From positions 574,439 to 638,438 of the forward strand of contig NZ_NSGG01000002.1 of the NCBI RefSeq assembly GCF_002295065.1: a stretch of 64,000 bases of DNA, written 5' to 3'. A model generated the notes under the pieces. The model was not told the origin of the DNA and did no database searches. It saw only the letters and a program-made list of their open reading frames with translations. The first letter of the stretch is position 1. Every line of letters begins with the position of its first letter. This document shows, piece by piece, positions 28,951 through 37,564 of the stretch. The stretch comes from Mesorhizobium sp. WSM3859 (GTDB taxonomy: Bacteria; Pseudomonadota; Alphaproteobacteria; Rhizobiales; Rhizobiaceae). The position numbers were made by a program, and so were the translations under genes.

Positions 28951-30384
28951 TCAGATAACCTTACCGGGATTCATGATGCCGGCCGGATCGAAGGCGGCCT
29001 TCACGCGACGCATCAGGTCGATGGCCATCGGCGGCGCCGTGGCGATGAGCTCGTCGCGCTTCAACTGACCGATGCCGTGCTCGGCCGAGATCGAGCCGTG
29101 GAAGGAGCGCACGACATCGTGCACGGCCTTATTCATCGGGTGGTAGAGCTCGAGGAACGGCTCGTCCTGCCAGTCCACGGGGCGCGAGATGTTGTAGTGA
29201 AGATTGCCGTCGCCCATATGGCCGAAGCAAACCACGCGCGCGCCGGGGCAGACAGTCTCCACCACGCCGGCCGCCTTTTCGATGAAGTCCGGGATCGAGG
29301 CGATCGGCACGGAGATGTCGTGCTTGATCGAGGCGCCCTCGGGCTTTTGGCATTCGGGCAGCGTCTCGCGGAAATTCCAGAAGGCATCGCCCTGGGCCAG
29401 GCTTGCCGACACCACGGCATCACCGACGATGCCTTGCTCGAGGCCGGCCGAAAGGATCTCCTCGATCAGCGCCTTGCCGTCCTCTTCAGAGCGTCCGGAC
29501 GAGATCTGCATCAGCACATACCACGGCCAGTCGTCGGCCAGCGGCCGGGTGATACCTTGCCCGTGCTTCAGCGTGAAATCGTAAGGCCTTCTGGCGATCA
29601 GCTCGAAAGCGGTGAGCGAGGCGCCGGCCCTATCCATCGCCAAGGTGAACAACGAAAGCGCGTCCTTAGGGGACGACGGCAGGCCGGCAAAGGCGACCTC
29701 CCTGCCCTTCGGCTTCGGGAACAGCTTCAGCACTGCGGCGGTGATGACGCCGAGCGTGCCTTCGGCGCCGACGAAGAGGTTCTTCAGGTCGTAGCCGGTG
29801 TTGTCCTTCTTCAATTTGCGCAAATCGTCGAAGACCTCGCCGGTCGGCAGCACCACCTCGACGCCGAGGCAGAGCTCACGCGCATTTCCATAGGCAAGCA
29901 CGCCGGTGCCGCCGGCGTTGGAGGAGAGATTGCCGCCGATCTGGCAGGAGCCTTGCGCGGCGAGCGAGAGCGGAAACAGCCGGTCGGCGGCGTCGGCGGC
30001 CTCCTGCAGCGTCTGCAGGATGACGCCGGCCTCGGCCGTCACTGTGTTCGACAGGACATCGATCTCGCGGATGCGGTTCAGCCGCGACAGTGACAGCACG
30101 ATGTCGTGGCCGGATTTGTCCGGCACCTGGGCGCCGACCAAGCCCGTATTGCCGCTCTGCGGCACGATCGGCGTGCCGGTCTCGGTCGCAAGGCGCATGA
30201 TGCGGCTCACCTCCTCGACGCTGCCCGGCCTCAGAACCAGCGATGTGCGACCATGCCAGAGGCCGCGCCGCTCGGTGATGTAGGGCGCGATGTCGGCCTG
30301 ATCGCGCAGCGCATATTTGTCGCCGACGATTGCCGCGAAGCGGTCGATGACGGCAGGGTCGAGGTCGAAGGGCTGATCGTTCAT
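28951..30384 (-). CDS. FAD-binding oxidase, D-2-hydroxyacid dehydrogenase type
   Basis: Protein of 477 residues of the GlcD/D-lactate/D-2-hydroxyglutarate dehydrogenase group. The FAD (PCMH) domain has IVPQSGNTGLVGAQVPD (about 75) and GGNLSSNAGGTGVLAYGN (about 150); the C-terminal cap has FGHMGDGNLHYNI (about 386) and ISAEHGIGQLKRDEL (about 432), containing the metal-binding His residues. It oxidises a D-2-hydroxy acid and reduces an electron acceptor. Its neighbour on the same strand is a Sua5-type gene, separated by a repeat, with no functional link. Confidence 0.87.
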   Translation of the reverse strand: MNDQPFDLDPAVIDRFAAIVGDKYALRDQADIAPYITERRGLWHGRTSLVLRPGSVEEVSRIMRLATETGTPIVPQSGNTGLVGAQVPDKSGHDIVLSLSRLNRIREIDVLSNTVTAEAGVILQTLQEAADAADRLFPLSLAAQGSCQIGGNLSSNAGGTGVLAYGNARELCLGVEVVLPTGEVFDDLRKLKKDNTGYDLKNLFVGAEGTLGVITAAVLKLFPKPKGREVAFAGLPSSPKDALSLFTLAMDRAGASLTAFELIARRPYDFTLKHGQGITRPLADDWPWYVLMQISSGRSEEDGKALIEEILSAGLEQGIVGDAVVSASLAQGDAFWNFRETLPECQKPEGASIKHDISVPIASIPDFIEKAAGVVETVCPGARVVCFGHMGDGNLHYNISRPVDWQDEPFLELYHPMNKAVHDVVRSFHGSISAEHGIGQLKRDELIATAPPMAIDLMRRVKAAFDPAGIMNPGKVI

Positions 30385-30396
30385 GGGTCAGAACCT

Positions 30397-30453
30397 AAAG
30401 CAATTCCAGGAAAAGTGCGAAACGGTTCCGTCCGGAATTGCATCAAAACAAAG
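30397..30453. repeat. Dispersed palindrome, family D, copy 1
   Basis: Reads AAAGCAATTCCAGGAAAAG, a middle ACGGTTCCGTCCGGAATTGC, then ATCAAAACAAAG. The same unit in the opposite direction is at 36561-36619, with a partial relative at 49571-49600. It lies between the Sua5-type gene and the FAD oxidase gene. Confidence 0.75.
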
Positions 30454-30460
30454 CGATAGA

Positions 30461-31432
30461 TCAGCCAGTCTTGCCGCGTGGCGCGGCAGCACGGGCAAGG
30501 CGGTCATTTATCGCCTCGCCCAGGCCCTCGAACGGGATCGGTTCGACAGCGATGGTCGTGGCGCCGCTGCGGTCGAGCGCCTGCATGGCCGCAAAAAGGT
30601 TGCTTGCCGCCTCGCGCAGGTCGCCTCTCTCGGAAAGATTGCGCAGCGCAACGGCCTGTTCCCAGCCCCAGGCGCGTTTGCCGCCGAAAGCGAGCAACGC
30701 CTCGCCTTCGGCAATCTTCTCCACGTTCAGCCGCATCGCCGCACCCGGCGCGTAATGCGAGGCGAGCATGCCGGGCGCTTCGATGCCGGCAGCGCCACGC
30801 ACCAGTTTCGCGCCGGCCACCGCCTCGATCTCCTCGGCGCCGATGCCGCCGGGCCTGAGCAGCCGCAATTTGCCATGCTCGACCTTGAGAATGGTCGATT
30901 CCAGGCCGACGAGCGTGGCGCCGCCATCGACGACCAGCTTGATCCTGTCACCGAGATCGGCGGCGACCGCTTGCGCCGTCGTGCCACTGATCTTTCCGGA
31001 CGAATTGGCGCTGGGGGCGGCGAGCGCCCGGCCGAGCCGCGCGATCAGCTCGCCGCCGAACCCGCGCGGCATGCGCAGCGCGATCGTGTCCAGCCCCGCG
31101 GTGACCAGCGGATGGATGCCGTTGTCCGCGCGCTGCGGCAGCACCAGCGTCAGCGGGCCGGGCCAGAAGGCTTCGGCCAATCTTGCCGAGAGCGGGTCGA
31201 AGCCGGCGATGCGGTCGGCCATCGCGCGATCGGCGACATGGGCGATCAGCGGGTTGAAGCGTGGCCGGCCCTTGGCCTCGAAAATGCGCGCAACGGCGAC
31301 GCCGTTGGTGGCATCACCTGCCAGGCCGTAAACCGTCTCGGTCGGGATGGCGACGACGTCGCCGGCTTGAAGCAACGCCAAAGCCCGCTCAAGCGCCTCG
31401 CCAACCGCCAATATCTCAGCCAAATTCGCCAC
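30461..31432 (-). CDS. L-threonylcarbamoyladenylate synthase (Sua5/TsaC type)
   Basis: About 323 residues. The YrdC domain (10-190) has the nucleotide-binding motifs IPTETVYGLAGDATN and AKGRPRFNPLIAHV; a linker and a C-terminal Sua5 domain (about 215-320) follow. The protein makes threonylcarbamoyl-AMP for the t6A modification at position 37 of tRNAs reading ANN codons. Start is uncertain: GTG at 31432 or TTG at 31423 (MAEILAVGEAL); the frame extends upstream only through a palindromic repeat and is unlikely to be translated there. Confidence 0.88.
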   Translation of the reverse strand: MANLAEILAVGEALERALALLQAGDVVAIPTETVYGLAGDATNGVAVARIFEAKGRPRFNPLIAHVADRAMADRIAGFDPLSARLAEAFWPGPLTLVLPQRADNGIHPLVTAGLDTIALRMPRGFGGELIARLGRALAAPSANSSGKISGTTAQAVAADLGDRIKLVVDGGATLVGLESTILKVEHGKLRLLRPGGIGAEEIEAVAGAKLVRGAAGIEAPGMLASHYAPGAAMRLNVEKIAEGEALLAFGGKRAWGWEQAVALRNLSERGDLREAASNLFAAMQALDRSGATTIAVEPIPFEGLGEAINDRLARAAAPRGKTG

Positions 31433-31440
31433 CAGTCCTG

Positions 31441-31489
31441 ATGCATGTTGCCCAATAGTGTGCAGCGGTTTTGGGACAACAACATGCAT
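31441..31489. repeat. Dispersed palindrome, family C, copy 1
   Basis: Imperfect palindrome with ends ATGCATGTTG and CAACATGCAT and the core CAGCGGTTTTGGGACAA. A second copy is at 59151-59200. It sits immediately upstream of the Sua5-type gene and could affect its expression. Confidence 0.78.
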
Positions 31490-31498
31490 GAAACAAAA

Positions 31499-31543
31499 CC
31501 TAAAGCGCGTCGATTGAATCCATTTCAACGCGACGCGCTTTAG
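31499..31543. repeat. Palindrome, family E (AAAGCGCGTCG...CGACGCGCTTT)
   Basis: Inverted repeat AAAGCGCGTCG / CGACGCGCTTT with the inner part ATTGAATCCATTTCAA. A structurally similar but different palindrome (AGAGCGA...TCGCTCT) is at 36519-36558. Such short intergenic palindromes are common in rhizobial genomes. Confidence 0.65.
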
Positions 31544-31696
31544 ACATGCCGGTCCCGTAATACGGCCGCATCCATCGGGCAAGTGCGCGCATTGGCGATT
31601 TATCAATCCCTAAAATGTTAAGTTTCCGCGCAAGCCGGCTTCAATTTGCCGGCGTTAAGGTGCGGGCCGGTGGTTACGGGCTGGGGAGTTTTCGTC

Positions 31697-32230
31697 ATGC
31701 GTTTGCTCGGAGCGTTCGGCATAAGCCTTTTGGCAATGAACGGCGCGGCGCATGCTTCGTCGATCGTCGCGCTCGGCGTCTCGACCTCGACGCCTTCAGT
31801 GGTCAAGTTGGACGCGATCGATCCGGCCAAGCTGTCGGCGCTCTCCGCGCCATCGTTGATTGCGCTCGGCGACTACCCCATGCCCGCCGTCACCGACGAA
31901 AAGGTCGCGGCTATTCCCGAAAAGCCCGGGCATCAGCCGGCGCCGATGATCATCCGCGGCGGCATTGTCGGCGGCGCCTTCGCAACGCCTGCCGCGACCG
32001 CATCGGCCAAGCCCGCAACGCCGGCAACCGCGGCCACCACGCCGGCGGCCACCACGCCGGCAAACGGCACTTCGCCGGCAACGCCTGCCGACGGCACCGC
32101 GTCCGCTTCGAACGGCAACGACAAGGCCGGCAGCCAGCCGACCGCTACAGCCAATGCGTCGGGCGGCGCGCAGCCACAGGCCCAGCCGCAAAATGCCCAG
32201 CAGCTGCCGCGCGTCGGCAAGGCGATGTAA
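31697..32230 (+). CDS. Secreted Ala/Pro/Thr-rich protein of unknown function
   Basis: Protein of 177 residues. Residues 1-22 form a signal peptide (MRLLGAFGISLLAMNGAAHAS). A mixed region (25-95) precedes a low-complexity Ala/Thr/Pro tail (about 100-165; PATPATAATTPAATTPANG) that is probably unstructured and may span the cell wall or be surface exposed. GGGGAG stands 8 bases before the ATG. No family recognised. The next gene on the same strand also encodes a small exported protein. Confidence 0.65.
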   Translation: MRLLGAFGISLLAMNGAAHASSIVALGVSTSTPSVVKLDAIDPAKLSALSAPSLIALGDYPMPAVTDEKVAAIPEKPGHQPAPMIIRGGIVGGAFATPAATASAKPATPATAATTPAATTPANGTSPATPADGTASASNGNDKAGSQPTATANASGGAQPQAQPQNAQQLPRVGKAM

Positions 32231-32331
32231 ATCACACTGGACGCCATCCCGATATGCTAGGCGCTTGGCACTGTCCGAATCCCGTCATCGGGATCGGGCA
32301 CGATAGCACTGGCATTTCAAAGGGGGGTTTC

Positions 32332-32721
32332 ATGACTGTTTCGAAAGCAATGGCCGTTGCCGGGCTGGTGGCGGCAACAGTGCTGGGCGCGGGTTCGGCG
32401 CGGGCCGACGATATGCTCGGCTCTTACGTCGCGCGGATTTCCGATCGCGATCATCGGGCCAGCGACGGCTATCCGCTGAGCAGCGCGGCGCAGATGGTGC
32501 GGCAAGACCGCGCCAACTGGCACAAGTTCCACCGGCGCGACGGCGACGACCAGGGCGATCCCTGGTTCCGCAGCGACGGCTCGCGCGCCGACCTGCAGCG
32601 CATGCTGGAACGCGGCGGCGCCATGAGCAGCGCCACAAGGCGCGCCATCGTCAATGGCGAACCGTTGATCGAGGTGGATGTCTATTCCGACAGCGTGCGG
32701 GTCAGCATAGTGGAAGATTGA
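32332..32721 (+). CDS. Small exported protein of unknown function
   Basis: Protein of 129 residues with a signal peptide cut near residue 25 (GAGSARA-DD). The mature part is rich in Asp, Arg and Ser and contains ISDRDHRASDGYPLSSAAQM and a C-terminal EVDVYSDSVRVSIVED strand-like end. AGGGGGG precedes the ATG. No known domain recognised; likely periplasmic. Confidence 0.65.
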   Translation: MTVSKAMAVAGLVAATVLGAGSARADDMLGSYVARISDRDHRASDGYPLSSAAQMVRQDRANWHKFHRRDGDDQGDPWFRSDGSRADLQRMLERGGAMSSATRRAIVNGEPLIEVDVYSDSVRVSIVED

Positions 32722-32762
32722 GAGGTCAATCTTCCTGGAGGACTGACGAGCCTAGCCTGACG

Positions 32763-32791
32763 AAAAGGGCGACGCGCTCAACGCGCCGCCC
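32763..32791 (-). terminator. Rho-independent terminator of the acidic-protein gene
   Basis: On the minus strand GGGCGGCGCG, loop TTGAG, CGCGTCGCCC (one G-U pair) is followed directly by TTTT. It lies 28 bases after the stop of the acidic-protein gene. Confidence 0.7.
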
Positions 32792-32818
32792 CTCATGCCT
32801 CACACGACAGGAGACGGC

Positions 32819-33142
32819 TCAGGCCGCTTCTTCTTCGTCATCATCTTCGTCGGCGTCCTCTTCATCCTCGTCGCCGTCTTCATCCTCGTCATCGGACTCG
32901 TCGCCCGAGGCCTTGGCTTCTTCGTCGGCGTCATCGTCTTCGTCTTCGTCGTCATCTTCATCCTCGTCTTCCGACTCGGCGTCAGTCGAGGCGATGGCCT
33001 CCTCTTCGTCGTCTTCGGAAGGACCGGCGGATTCGACCGCCGCCGCAGCGGCGTGGTCGAGGAGATTTTCGGAAGTGGATTCGATGCCCTCGGCGGCGGC
33101 CGGGGTCTCTTCAATCAGGTCGATATCGTCAACGGAATTCAT
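32819..33142 (-). CDS. Extremely acidic low-complexity protein
   Basis: Protein of 107 residues; from about residue 43 on it is almost only Asp, Glu, Ala and Ser (runs such as EDEDEDDDEDEDDDADEE). GGAGG stands 6 bases before the ATG and a terminator follows, so it looks like a real gene. Proteins this acidic are disordered and may bind basic proteins or cations; the true role is unknown. The opposite strand reads as a hydrophobic Val/Ile/Phe protein, an artefact of GAC/GAG-rich codons. Confidence 0.7.
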   Translation of the reverse strand: MNSVDDIDLIEETPAAAEGIESTSENLLDHAAAAAVESAGPSEDDEEEAIASTDAESEDEDEDDDEDEDDDADEEAKASGDESDDEDEDGDEDEEDADEDDDEEEAA

Positions 33143-33305
33143 GGCATGCCTCCGTGTTTGGGAACGTATCTTTGTCCCATGCAGAGGTCATCGCCGTATG
33201 ACTGTAAGCCGACTCCGGCGCATTAAATTTCGGACGCAAAATTGTTCAAGCCTGCCCGTACACTAGCGAATACGAGCAGGCCTCAACCGCGCGATTTCTT
33301 CGCGG

Positions 33306-35615
33306 TCAGCCGACGATCTTTGAAAAATCCGCGACCTGATCGGTGGCGGCGCGGATGCGGGCAAGCAGCGCCAGGCGGTTGGCGCGCACGGCCTGGTCCT
33401 CATCATTCACGAGAACGCCTTCAAAGAATGAATCAACCGGTTCGCGCAACACGCTAAGGGCCAGCATGGCGCCGGAAAAATCTTCGTTTTGAATTGCTTG
33501 GCCGGCTTCCTTCTCGGCCTGATTCACCGCGGCATAGAGCTTCTTTTCCGCGTCCTCGCGGAACAGAGCCGACTCAACGGTCTCGGCCACAGCCGTTTTC
33601 TTCTTCTCTTCCGCCGCCAGGATGTTGGCGGCGCGCTTGGTGCCGGCGAGCAGGTTCTTGCCTTCGTCGGTGTCGAGCAAGGAGCCCAGCGCCTCGACGC
33701 GGCGCACGATCTGCAACAGGTCGTCGGACTGCAGCGTGATGACGGCGTCGATCAGATCGTGCCGCGCGCCCTGGTCGCGGAGGTAGACCTTCAGGCGGTC
33801 GTGGAAGAAGGCAAGGAGGTCGGACGACTGATCCGCGCCGCCTTTGAAATTTGCAAAGGCCTTAGCGAAAACTGACGCCAGCGCCAGGCGAATCCGGTTC
33901 TCGATGAGGATCCTGACCACGCCAAGCGCAGCTCGGCGGAGCGCGAACGGATCCTTGCTGCCGGTCGGCTTCTCATCGATCGCCCAGAAGCCGGTCAGCG
34001 TGTCGAGCTTGTCGGCGAGCGCGACCGCGACCGAGACCGGATCGGTCGGCACGCGGTCGGACGGACCCTGCGGCTTATAATGCTCCTCGGCGGCCGCGGC
34101 CACCGATGCGTGCTCGTCCTGCAGCAGCGCGTATTTGCGGCCCATGGCGCCTTGCAGTTCCGGAAACTCGCCAACCACTTCGGTCTGCAGATCGGCCTTG
34201 GCGAGCACCGCCGCGCGGGCGACAAGCGCGGTAATCTCCCTCCTTGAGGGGGAGATGTCGCCGAAGGCGACAGAGGGGGTCGTCTCACGTAGAATGCCGA
34301 GGCTGTCCGTCGTTGCGGAAGACGCTGGCGCTTCACGCGCGGCGACCCCCTCTGGCCTGCCGGCCATCTCCCCCTCAAGGGGGGAGATCGACTTCGCGAC
34401 CACCGGCGCCAGTTCCTCGGCCAGGCGCTTGATACGCTCAACGCGCGCGCCTTGCGTGCCGAGTTTGGCATGGAAGGTCACGTTGAGATGGTCGAGCCGC
34501 GCCATGCGCTGGTCGAGCGGCTTCTTCAGATCCAGGTCGAACTTCGCCGCTGATACGCCCAGTTGATCGAGATCTGGCAGGTCGCTTTGGTCGGTCCTCC
34601 AGAAATAGAGCGCATCGGACAGGCGCGCCCTGACCACCTTGCCGTTGCCGTAGGCGATCTCCTTGCCGCCGCCCTTCGCCTCGATGTTGGCGACCAGGAT
34701 GAAGCGATTGGACAGATCGTCGGACGCGCCCTGTGGCCGGGTGACGAAGCATTTCTGGTTGGCGCGGATGGTGAGGCGGATGACCTCGCCCGGAATGGTG
34801 AGGAAATCCTGCTCGAACTCGCCCATCAGCACGACCGGCCATTCGACCAGGCCGGAGACTTCCTCCAGCAGGCCCTCGTCCTCGACGAGGTCGAGGCCGT
34901 TGGCGAAGGCAATGTTGCGGGCATCGGCCAGGATGATCTCCTTGCGCCGGTCCGCGTCGAGCACGACCTTGGCCGCTTCGAGCTTCGCCACATAGTCGTC
35001 GAAGCGGCGCACGGTGATCGGGCCCGGCGCATGGAAGCGGTGGCCATAGGTGATGTTGCCGGCGCGGATGCCGTCGATCTCGAAATCGACCACGACCGGC
35101 TCCTCGGTCTCCGGGCCGAAGGTGCAGACGATCGACTGCAACGGCCGTACCCAGCGCAGCGAGCCGGGCTTCGCCGAGGCCGGCCCCCAGCGCATCGATT
35201 TCGGCCAGGGGAAGCTCTTGATGATGCCCGGCACCAGCTCGGCGATGATCTCTTCGGCCGCCCTGCCCGGCTTCGAGATGTGCGCGAGATAGAAATCGCC
35301 CTTCTTCGGATCGGAATGGACATGCGCCTCGGCGATCGATGACAGGCCGGCCTTGCGCAGGAAACCCTGCACCGCCTGCTCGGGCGCCGTGGTCGAGGGA
35401 CCCTTGATCTCCTCGCGAATGTCCTTCGAGCGCGCCGTCAGGCCGCGGATGTCGAGCGCCAGGCGCCGCGGCGTCCAATATTCGCGCGCCGCCTCATAGG
35501 TGAGACCCGCCTCGACCAGACCGTCGGTCAGCATCTTCCTGAGGTCGCCGGCAGCCTTGCGCTGCATGCGGGCTGGAATCTCTTCCGAGCGAAGTTCTAG
35601 AAGCAGGTCAGGCAT
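33306..35615 (-). CDS. glyS: Glycine--tRNA ligase beta subunit with an in-frame palindromic insert
   Basis: Protein of 769 residues, about 50 longer than usual rhizobial GlyS by recall. The beta subunit of the bacterial alpha2-beta2 glycyl-tRNA synthetase binds tRNA. N-terminal blocks [17 protein letters not shown] and [19 protein letters not shown] and the conserved [17 protein letters not shown] are intact. Residues about 409-461 ([18 protein letters not shown] through [12 protein letters not shown]) are encoded by a two-arm palindromic element without breaking the frame. The ribosome site GGGAG is at the edge of another palindromic arm. glyQ lies upstream but is separated by a DUF559 gene and repeats. 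Confidence 0.93.
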   Translation of the reverse strand: MPDLLLELRSEEIPARMQRKAAGDLRKMLTDGLVEAGLTYEAAREYWTPRRLALDIRGLTARSKDIREEIKGPSTTAPEQAVQGFLRKAGLSSIAEAHVHSDPKKGDFYLAHISKPGRAAEEIIAELVPGIIKSFPWPKSMRWGPASAKPGSLRWVRPLQSIVCTFGPETEEPVVVDFEIDGIRAGNITYGHRFHAPGPITVRRFDDYVAKLEAAKVVLDADRRKEIILADARNIAFANGLDLVEDEGLLEEVSGLVEWPVVLMGEFEQDFLTIPGEVIRLTIRANQKCFVTRPQGASDDLSNRFILVANIEAKGGGKEIAYGNGKVVRARLSDALYFWRTDQSDLPDLDQLGVSAAKFDLDLKKPLDQRMARLDHLNVTFHAKLGTQGARVERIKRLAEELAPVVAKSISPLEGEMAGRPEGVAAREAPASSATTDSLGILRETTPSVAFGDISPSRREITALVARAAVLAKADLQTEVVGEFPELQGAMGRKYALLQDEHASVAAAAEEHYKPQGPSDRVPTDPVSVAVALADKLDTLTGFWAIDEKPTGSKDPFALRRAALGVVRILIENRIRLALASVFAKAFANFKGGADQSSDLLAFFHDRLKVYLRDQGARHDLIDAVITLQSDDLLQIVRRVEALGSLLDTDEGKNLLAGTKRAANILAAEEKKKTAVAETVESALFREDAEKKLYAAVNQAEKEAGQAIQNEDFSGAMLALSVLREPVDSFFEGVLVNDEDQAVRANRLALLARIRAATDQVADFSKIVG
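34234..34388. repeat. Family A palindromic element inside glyS
   Basis: Left: hairpin ATCTCCCTCC-TTGA-GGGGGAGAT, hairpin GTCGCCGAAGGCGAC, tail AGAGGGGGT. Right: tail complement ACCCCCTCTGGCC, short hairpin, and CATCTCCCCCTCAAGG with its complement. The centre (about 60 bases) is not palindromic. The 155-base element lies wholly within the glyS reading frame and adds no stop. Confidence 0.9.
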
Positions 35616-35624
35616 GATTAGGCT

Positions 35625-35679
35625 CCCACCCTCCCCTTGATGGGGAGGGTCGGCGCGTAGCGCCGGGGCGGGGTGACGG
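35625..35679. repeat. Left inverted arm flanking the DUF559 gene
   Basis: Hairpin ACCCTCCCC-TTGAT-GGGGAGGGT, hairpin CGGCGCGTAGCGCCG, tail GGGCGGGGTGACGG. It is the reverse complement, with few changes, of the arm at 36096-36149. Its outer edge reaches the ribosome-binding site of glyS; its inner edge is 4 bases from the DUF559 stop codon. Confidence 0.88.
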
Positions 35680-35683
35680 CCTC

Positions 35684-36085
35684 TCAGCCGCCAATACCTT
35701 CGGCACCATCGCGCAGATGCAGGTGTGATTTCCGTTCTTCCACCGCCGCATAAATTGTATCGAGCACGGAATCCAGTTCGTTTTTTATCTCATGGTTCCA
35801 GAAGCGGACGACGCGATAGCCCTGGCTTTCAAACCATCGTGTTCGAACTTCATCATGGCGAAGTTGATCATCGGCACTGTGGTGGGAGCCATCCACCTCG
35901 ATAATCAATTTCAGCCGATGGGATAAGAAGTCGGGGTAATAGGCGCCCACAGACGCCTGTCGGCGGAAATGTGTCCCTTCGACCGGGATGCGCCACAGGT
36001 GCCGCCACAGCAGTCGTTCTTCGTCCGTCATCGAGGCGCGAAGCCTTCGTGCGGACTGCAACTTGAAACGGTCAAGTTTTGGCAT
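35684..36085 (-). CDS. DUF559 endonuclease-like protein
   Basis: Protein of 133 residues of the DUF559 group, related to Vsr/restriction-like PD-(D/E)XK nucleases. Readable active-site-like residues: [15 protein letters not shown] (Asp), [10 protein letters not shown] (Glu, Asp), and [14 protein letters not shown] cleavage is expected from the fold but not proved for the family. The ATG at 36085 ([10 protein letters not shown]) is chosen; the frame stays open upstream through the flanking repeat arm (reading SYLPLDGGGRREAAGGG). The gene fills the whole interval between two inverted palindromic arms and separates glyQ from glyS, as an inserted unit would. Confidence 0.82.
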   Translation of the reverse strand: MPKLDRFKLQSARRLRASMTDEERLLWRHLWRIPVEGTHFRRQASVGAYYPDFLSHRLKLIIEVDGSHHSADDQLRHDEVRTRWFESQGYRVVRFWNHEIKNELDSVLDTIYAAVEERKSHLHLRDGAEGIGG

Positions 36086-36095
36086 AGGGAAGCGC

Positions 36096-36149
36096 CAGTC
36101 ACCCCCACCCGCCGCTTCGCGGCGACCTCCCCCATCAAGGGGGAGGTAA
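36096..36149. repeat. Right inverted arm flanking the DUF559 gene
   Basis: Tail CAGTCACCCCCACCC, hairpin GCCGCTTCGCGGC, hairpin ACCTCCCCC-ATCA-AGGGGGAGGT. Its reverse complement aligns along its length with the arm at 35625-35679. It begins 10 bases upstream of the DUF559 start. Confidence 0.88.
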
Positions 36150-36337
36150 GAGCGCATAGCAACTCGGCCGGCCCCTGTCACCCTGCATGCCGATCCCCAT
36201 TTCGATCGATTTCAGGAAATTTTCAGGTCTTCGTCGGGACCGGGCGGGTCCACCCGTCCTAAGTGCAGACACCCCATGAACCGAACACGGCGCTGAAGCG
36301 ACACACGCTCAGGCGGAGACCTATTGGCTGAACGACA

Positions 36338-36520
36338 ATGAAGACGGCATCGAGAACCCTGCAGATCCTGGCGCTCAGCGCCTGCTTCGCCGCCCAGATG
36401 CACGGCGTGATCACGATGCCGGGGGTGAGGCAGGCCATGCGCACGATCGACGGCGCGACCGCGCAGATCGTGTTGCCGGCCGGCGCCGCCACCGAGACCC
36501 TGAAAGCCGTACCGGCCTAG
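36338..36520 (+). CDS. Possible small exported protein
   Basis: A 60-residue reading frame, MKTASRTLQILALSACFAA onwards, with a basic start and a hydrophobic core like a signal peptide. No recognised family and only a weak ribosome site. It lies in the 531-base gap between the DUF559 start and the glyQ stop; the rest of that gap (36150-36337) shows nothing recognisable apart from the repeats listed. Confidence 0.35.
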   Translation: MKTASRTLQILALSACFAAQMHGVITMPGVRQAMRTIDGATAQIVLPAGAATETLKAVPA

Positions 36521-36619
36521 AGCGATCCACCGTTTCACGGCAACGGTGAATTCGCTCTATCTTGTTTTGACGCGATTCCGGACGGAAAACCGCTACGCAC
36601 TTTTCCTGGAATTGCTCTA
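36519..36619. repeat. Palindromes of family E-like and family D side by side
   Basis: 36519-36558 is AGAGCGATCCACCGTT and its near complement AACGGTGAATTCGCTCT. 36561-36619 is family D in reverse: CTTGTTTTGACGCGATTCC, GGACGGAAAACCGC, CACTTTTCCTGGAATTGCT. The block abuts the stop codon of glyQ. Confidence 0.75.
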
Positions 36620-37564
36620 AGCCGCCGCCAGCCCGCCTGCCCGTGTCTTCAGAAACGCCTCGCCGCAGGCTTTGGCCAGGTTGCGCACACGCAGGATATA
36701 GCTTTGCCGCTCGGTGACCGAGATCACGCCGCGCGCGTCGAGCAGGTTGAAGACATGGCTTGCCTTGATGCACTGGTCGTAGGCCGGAAAGACCATGCGG
36801 TGCATGGCCAGATTGTCGCTCGGCTTCGGCGTGCCGGCATCGAGCAGCGCCTTGCACTCGGCCTCGGCGTCCTCGAAGTGCCTCAGCAGCATCGCGGTGT
36901 TGGCGAATTCGAAATTGTGGCGCGAATATTCCTGCTCGGCCTGCAGGAAGACGTCGCCGTAGGTGACTTTCTCGGCACCCTCGCGGCCGTTGAAATTCAG
37001 GTCGTAGACATTGTCGACGCCCTGCACATACATGGCGAGCCGCTCCAGCCCGTAGGTCAACTCGCCCGCCACCGGCGCGCATTCGATGCCGCAGACCTGC
37101 TGGAAATAGGTGAACTGGGAGACTTCCATGCCGTCGCACCAGCACTCCCAGCCAAGCCCCCAGGCGCCAAGCGTGGGGCTTTCCCAATCGTCCTCGACGA
37201 AGCGGATGTCATGCAGCAGCGGATCGACGCCGATCGCTTCCAGCGAGCCGAGATAGAGCTCCTGCAGGTTCGGCGGATTGGGCTTCAGGATCACCTGGTA
37301 CTGGTAATAATGCTGCAGGCGGTTGGGGTTCTCGCCATAGCGGCCGTCCTTCGGCCGGCGCGAGGGCTGGACGTAAGCGGCGTTCCAGCGCAGCGGACCG
37401 AGCGCGCGCAAGGTGGTGGCCGGATGGAAGGTGCCGGCGCCGACTTCCATGTCGTAAGGCTGCAGGATGAGGCAACCATAGTCGGCCCAGTAATTGTGCA
37501 AGGTCAGGATCAGCCCCTGGAAGGAGCGGCTGGGATGCATATGTGCGGGGATTTCGATGGTCAC
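36617..37564 (-). CDS. glyQ: Glycine--tRNA ligase alpha subunit
   Basis: Protein of 315 residues, the catalytic alpha subunit of glycyl-tRNA synthetase. Motifs: [19 protein letters not shown], the class II motif-2 region [16 protein letters not shown], and [20 protein letters not shown]. It works with GlyS (33306-35615). The two genes usually adjoin; here about 1 kb with a DUF559 gene and repeats lies between them. Confidence 0.96.
   Translation of the reverse strand: MTIEIPAHMHPSRSFQGLILTLHNYWADYGCLILQPYDMEVGAGTFHPATTLRALGPLRWNAAYVQPSRRPKDGRYGENPNRLQHYYQYQVILKPNPPNLQELYLGSLEAIGVDPLLHDIRFVEDDWESPTLGAWGLGWECWCDGMEVSQFTYFQQVCGIECAPVAGELTYGLERLAMYVQGVDNVYDLNFNGREGAEKVTYGDVFLQAEQEYSRHNFEFANTAMLLRHFEDAEAECKALLDAGTPKPSDNLAMHRMVFPAYDQCIKASHVFNLLDARGVISVTERQSYILRVRNLAKACGEAFLKTRAGGLAAA

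Noticed and set aside
31433..31606. N-terminal extension of the Sua5-type protein
   Set aside because: The extension translates a dispersed palindrome (reading MHVVVPKPLHTIG), which recurs elsewhere as a repeat, so it is not protein.
32795..33226. Hydrophobic 143-codon plus-strand open frame that looks like a membrane protein
   Set aside because: It is the complement of Asp/Glu codon runs in the acidic gene, which has the ribosome site and terminator.
36259..36492. 77-codon minus-strand open frame between the DUF559 gene and glyQ
   Set aside because: Overlaps the more signal-peptide-like plus-strand frame and has no ribosome site.
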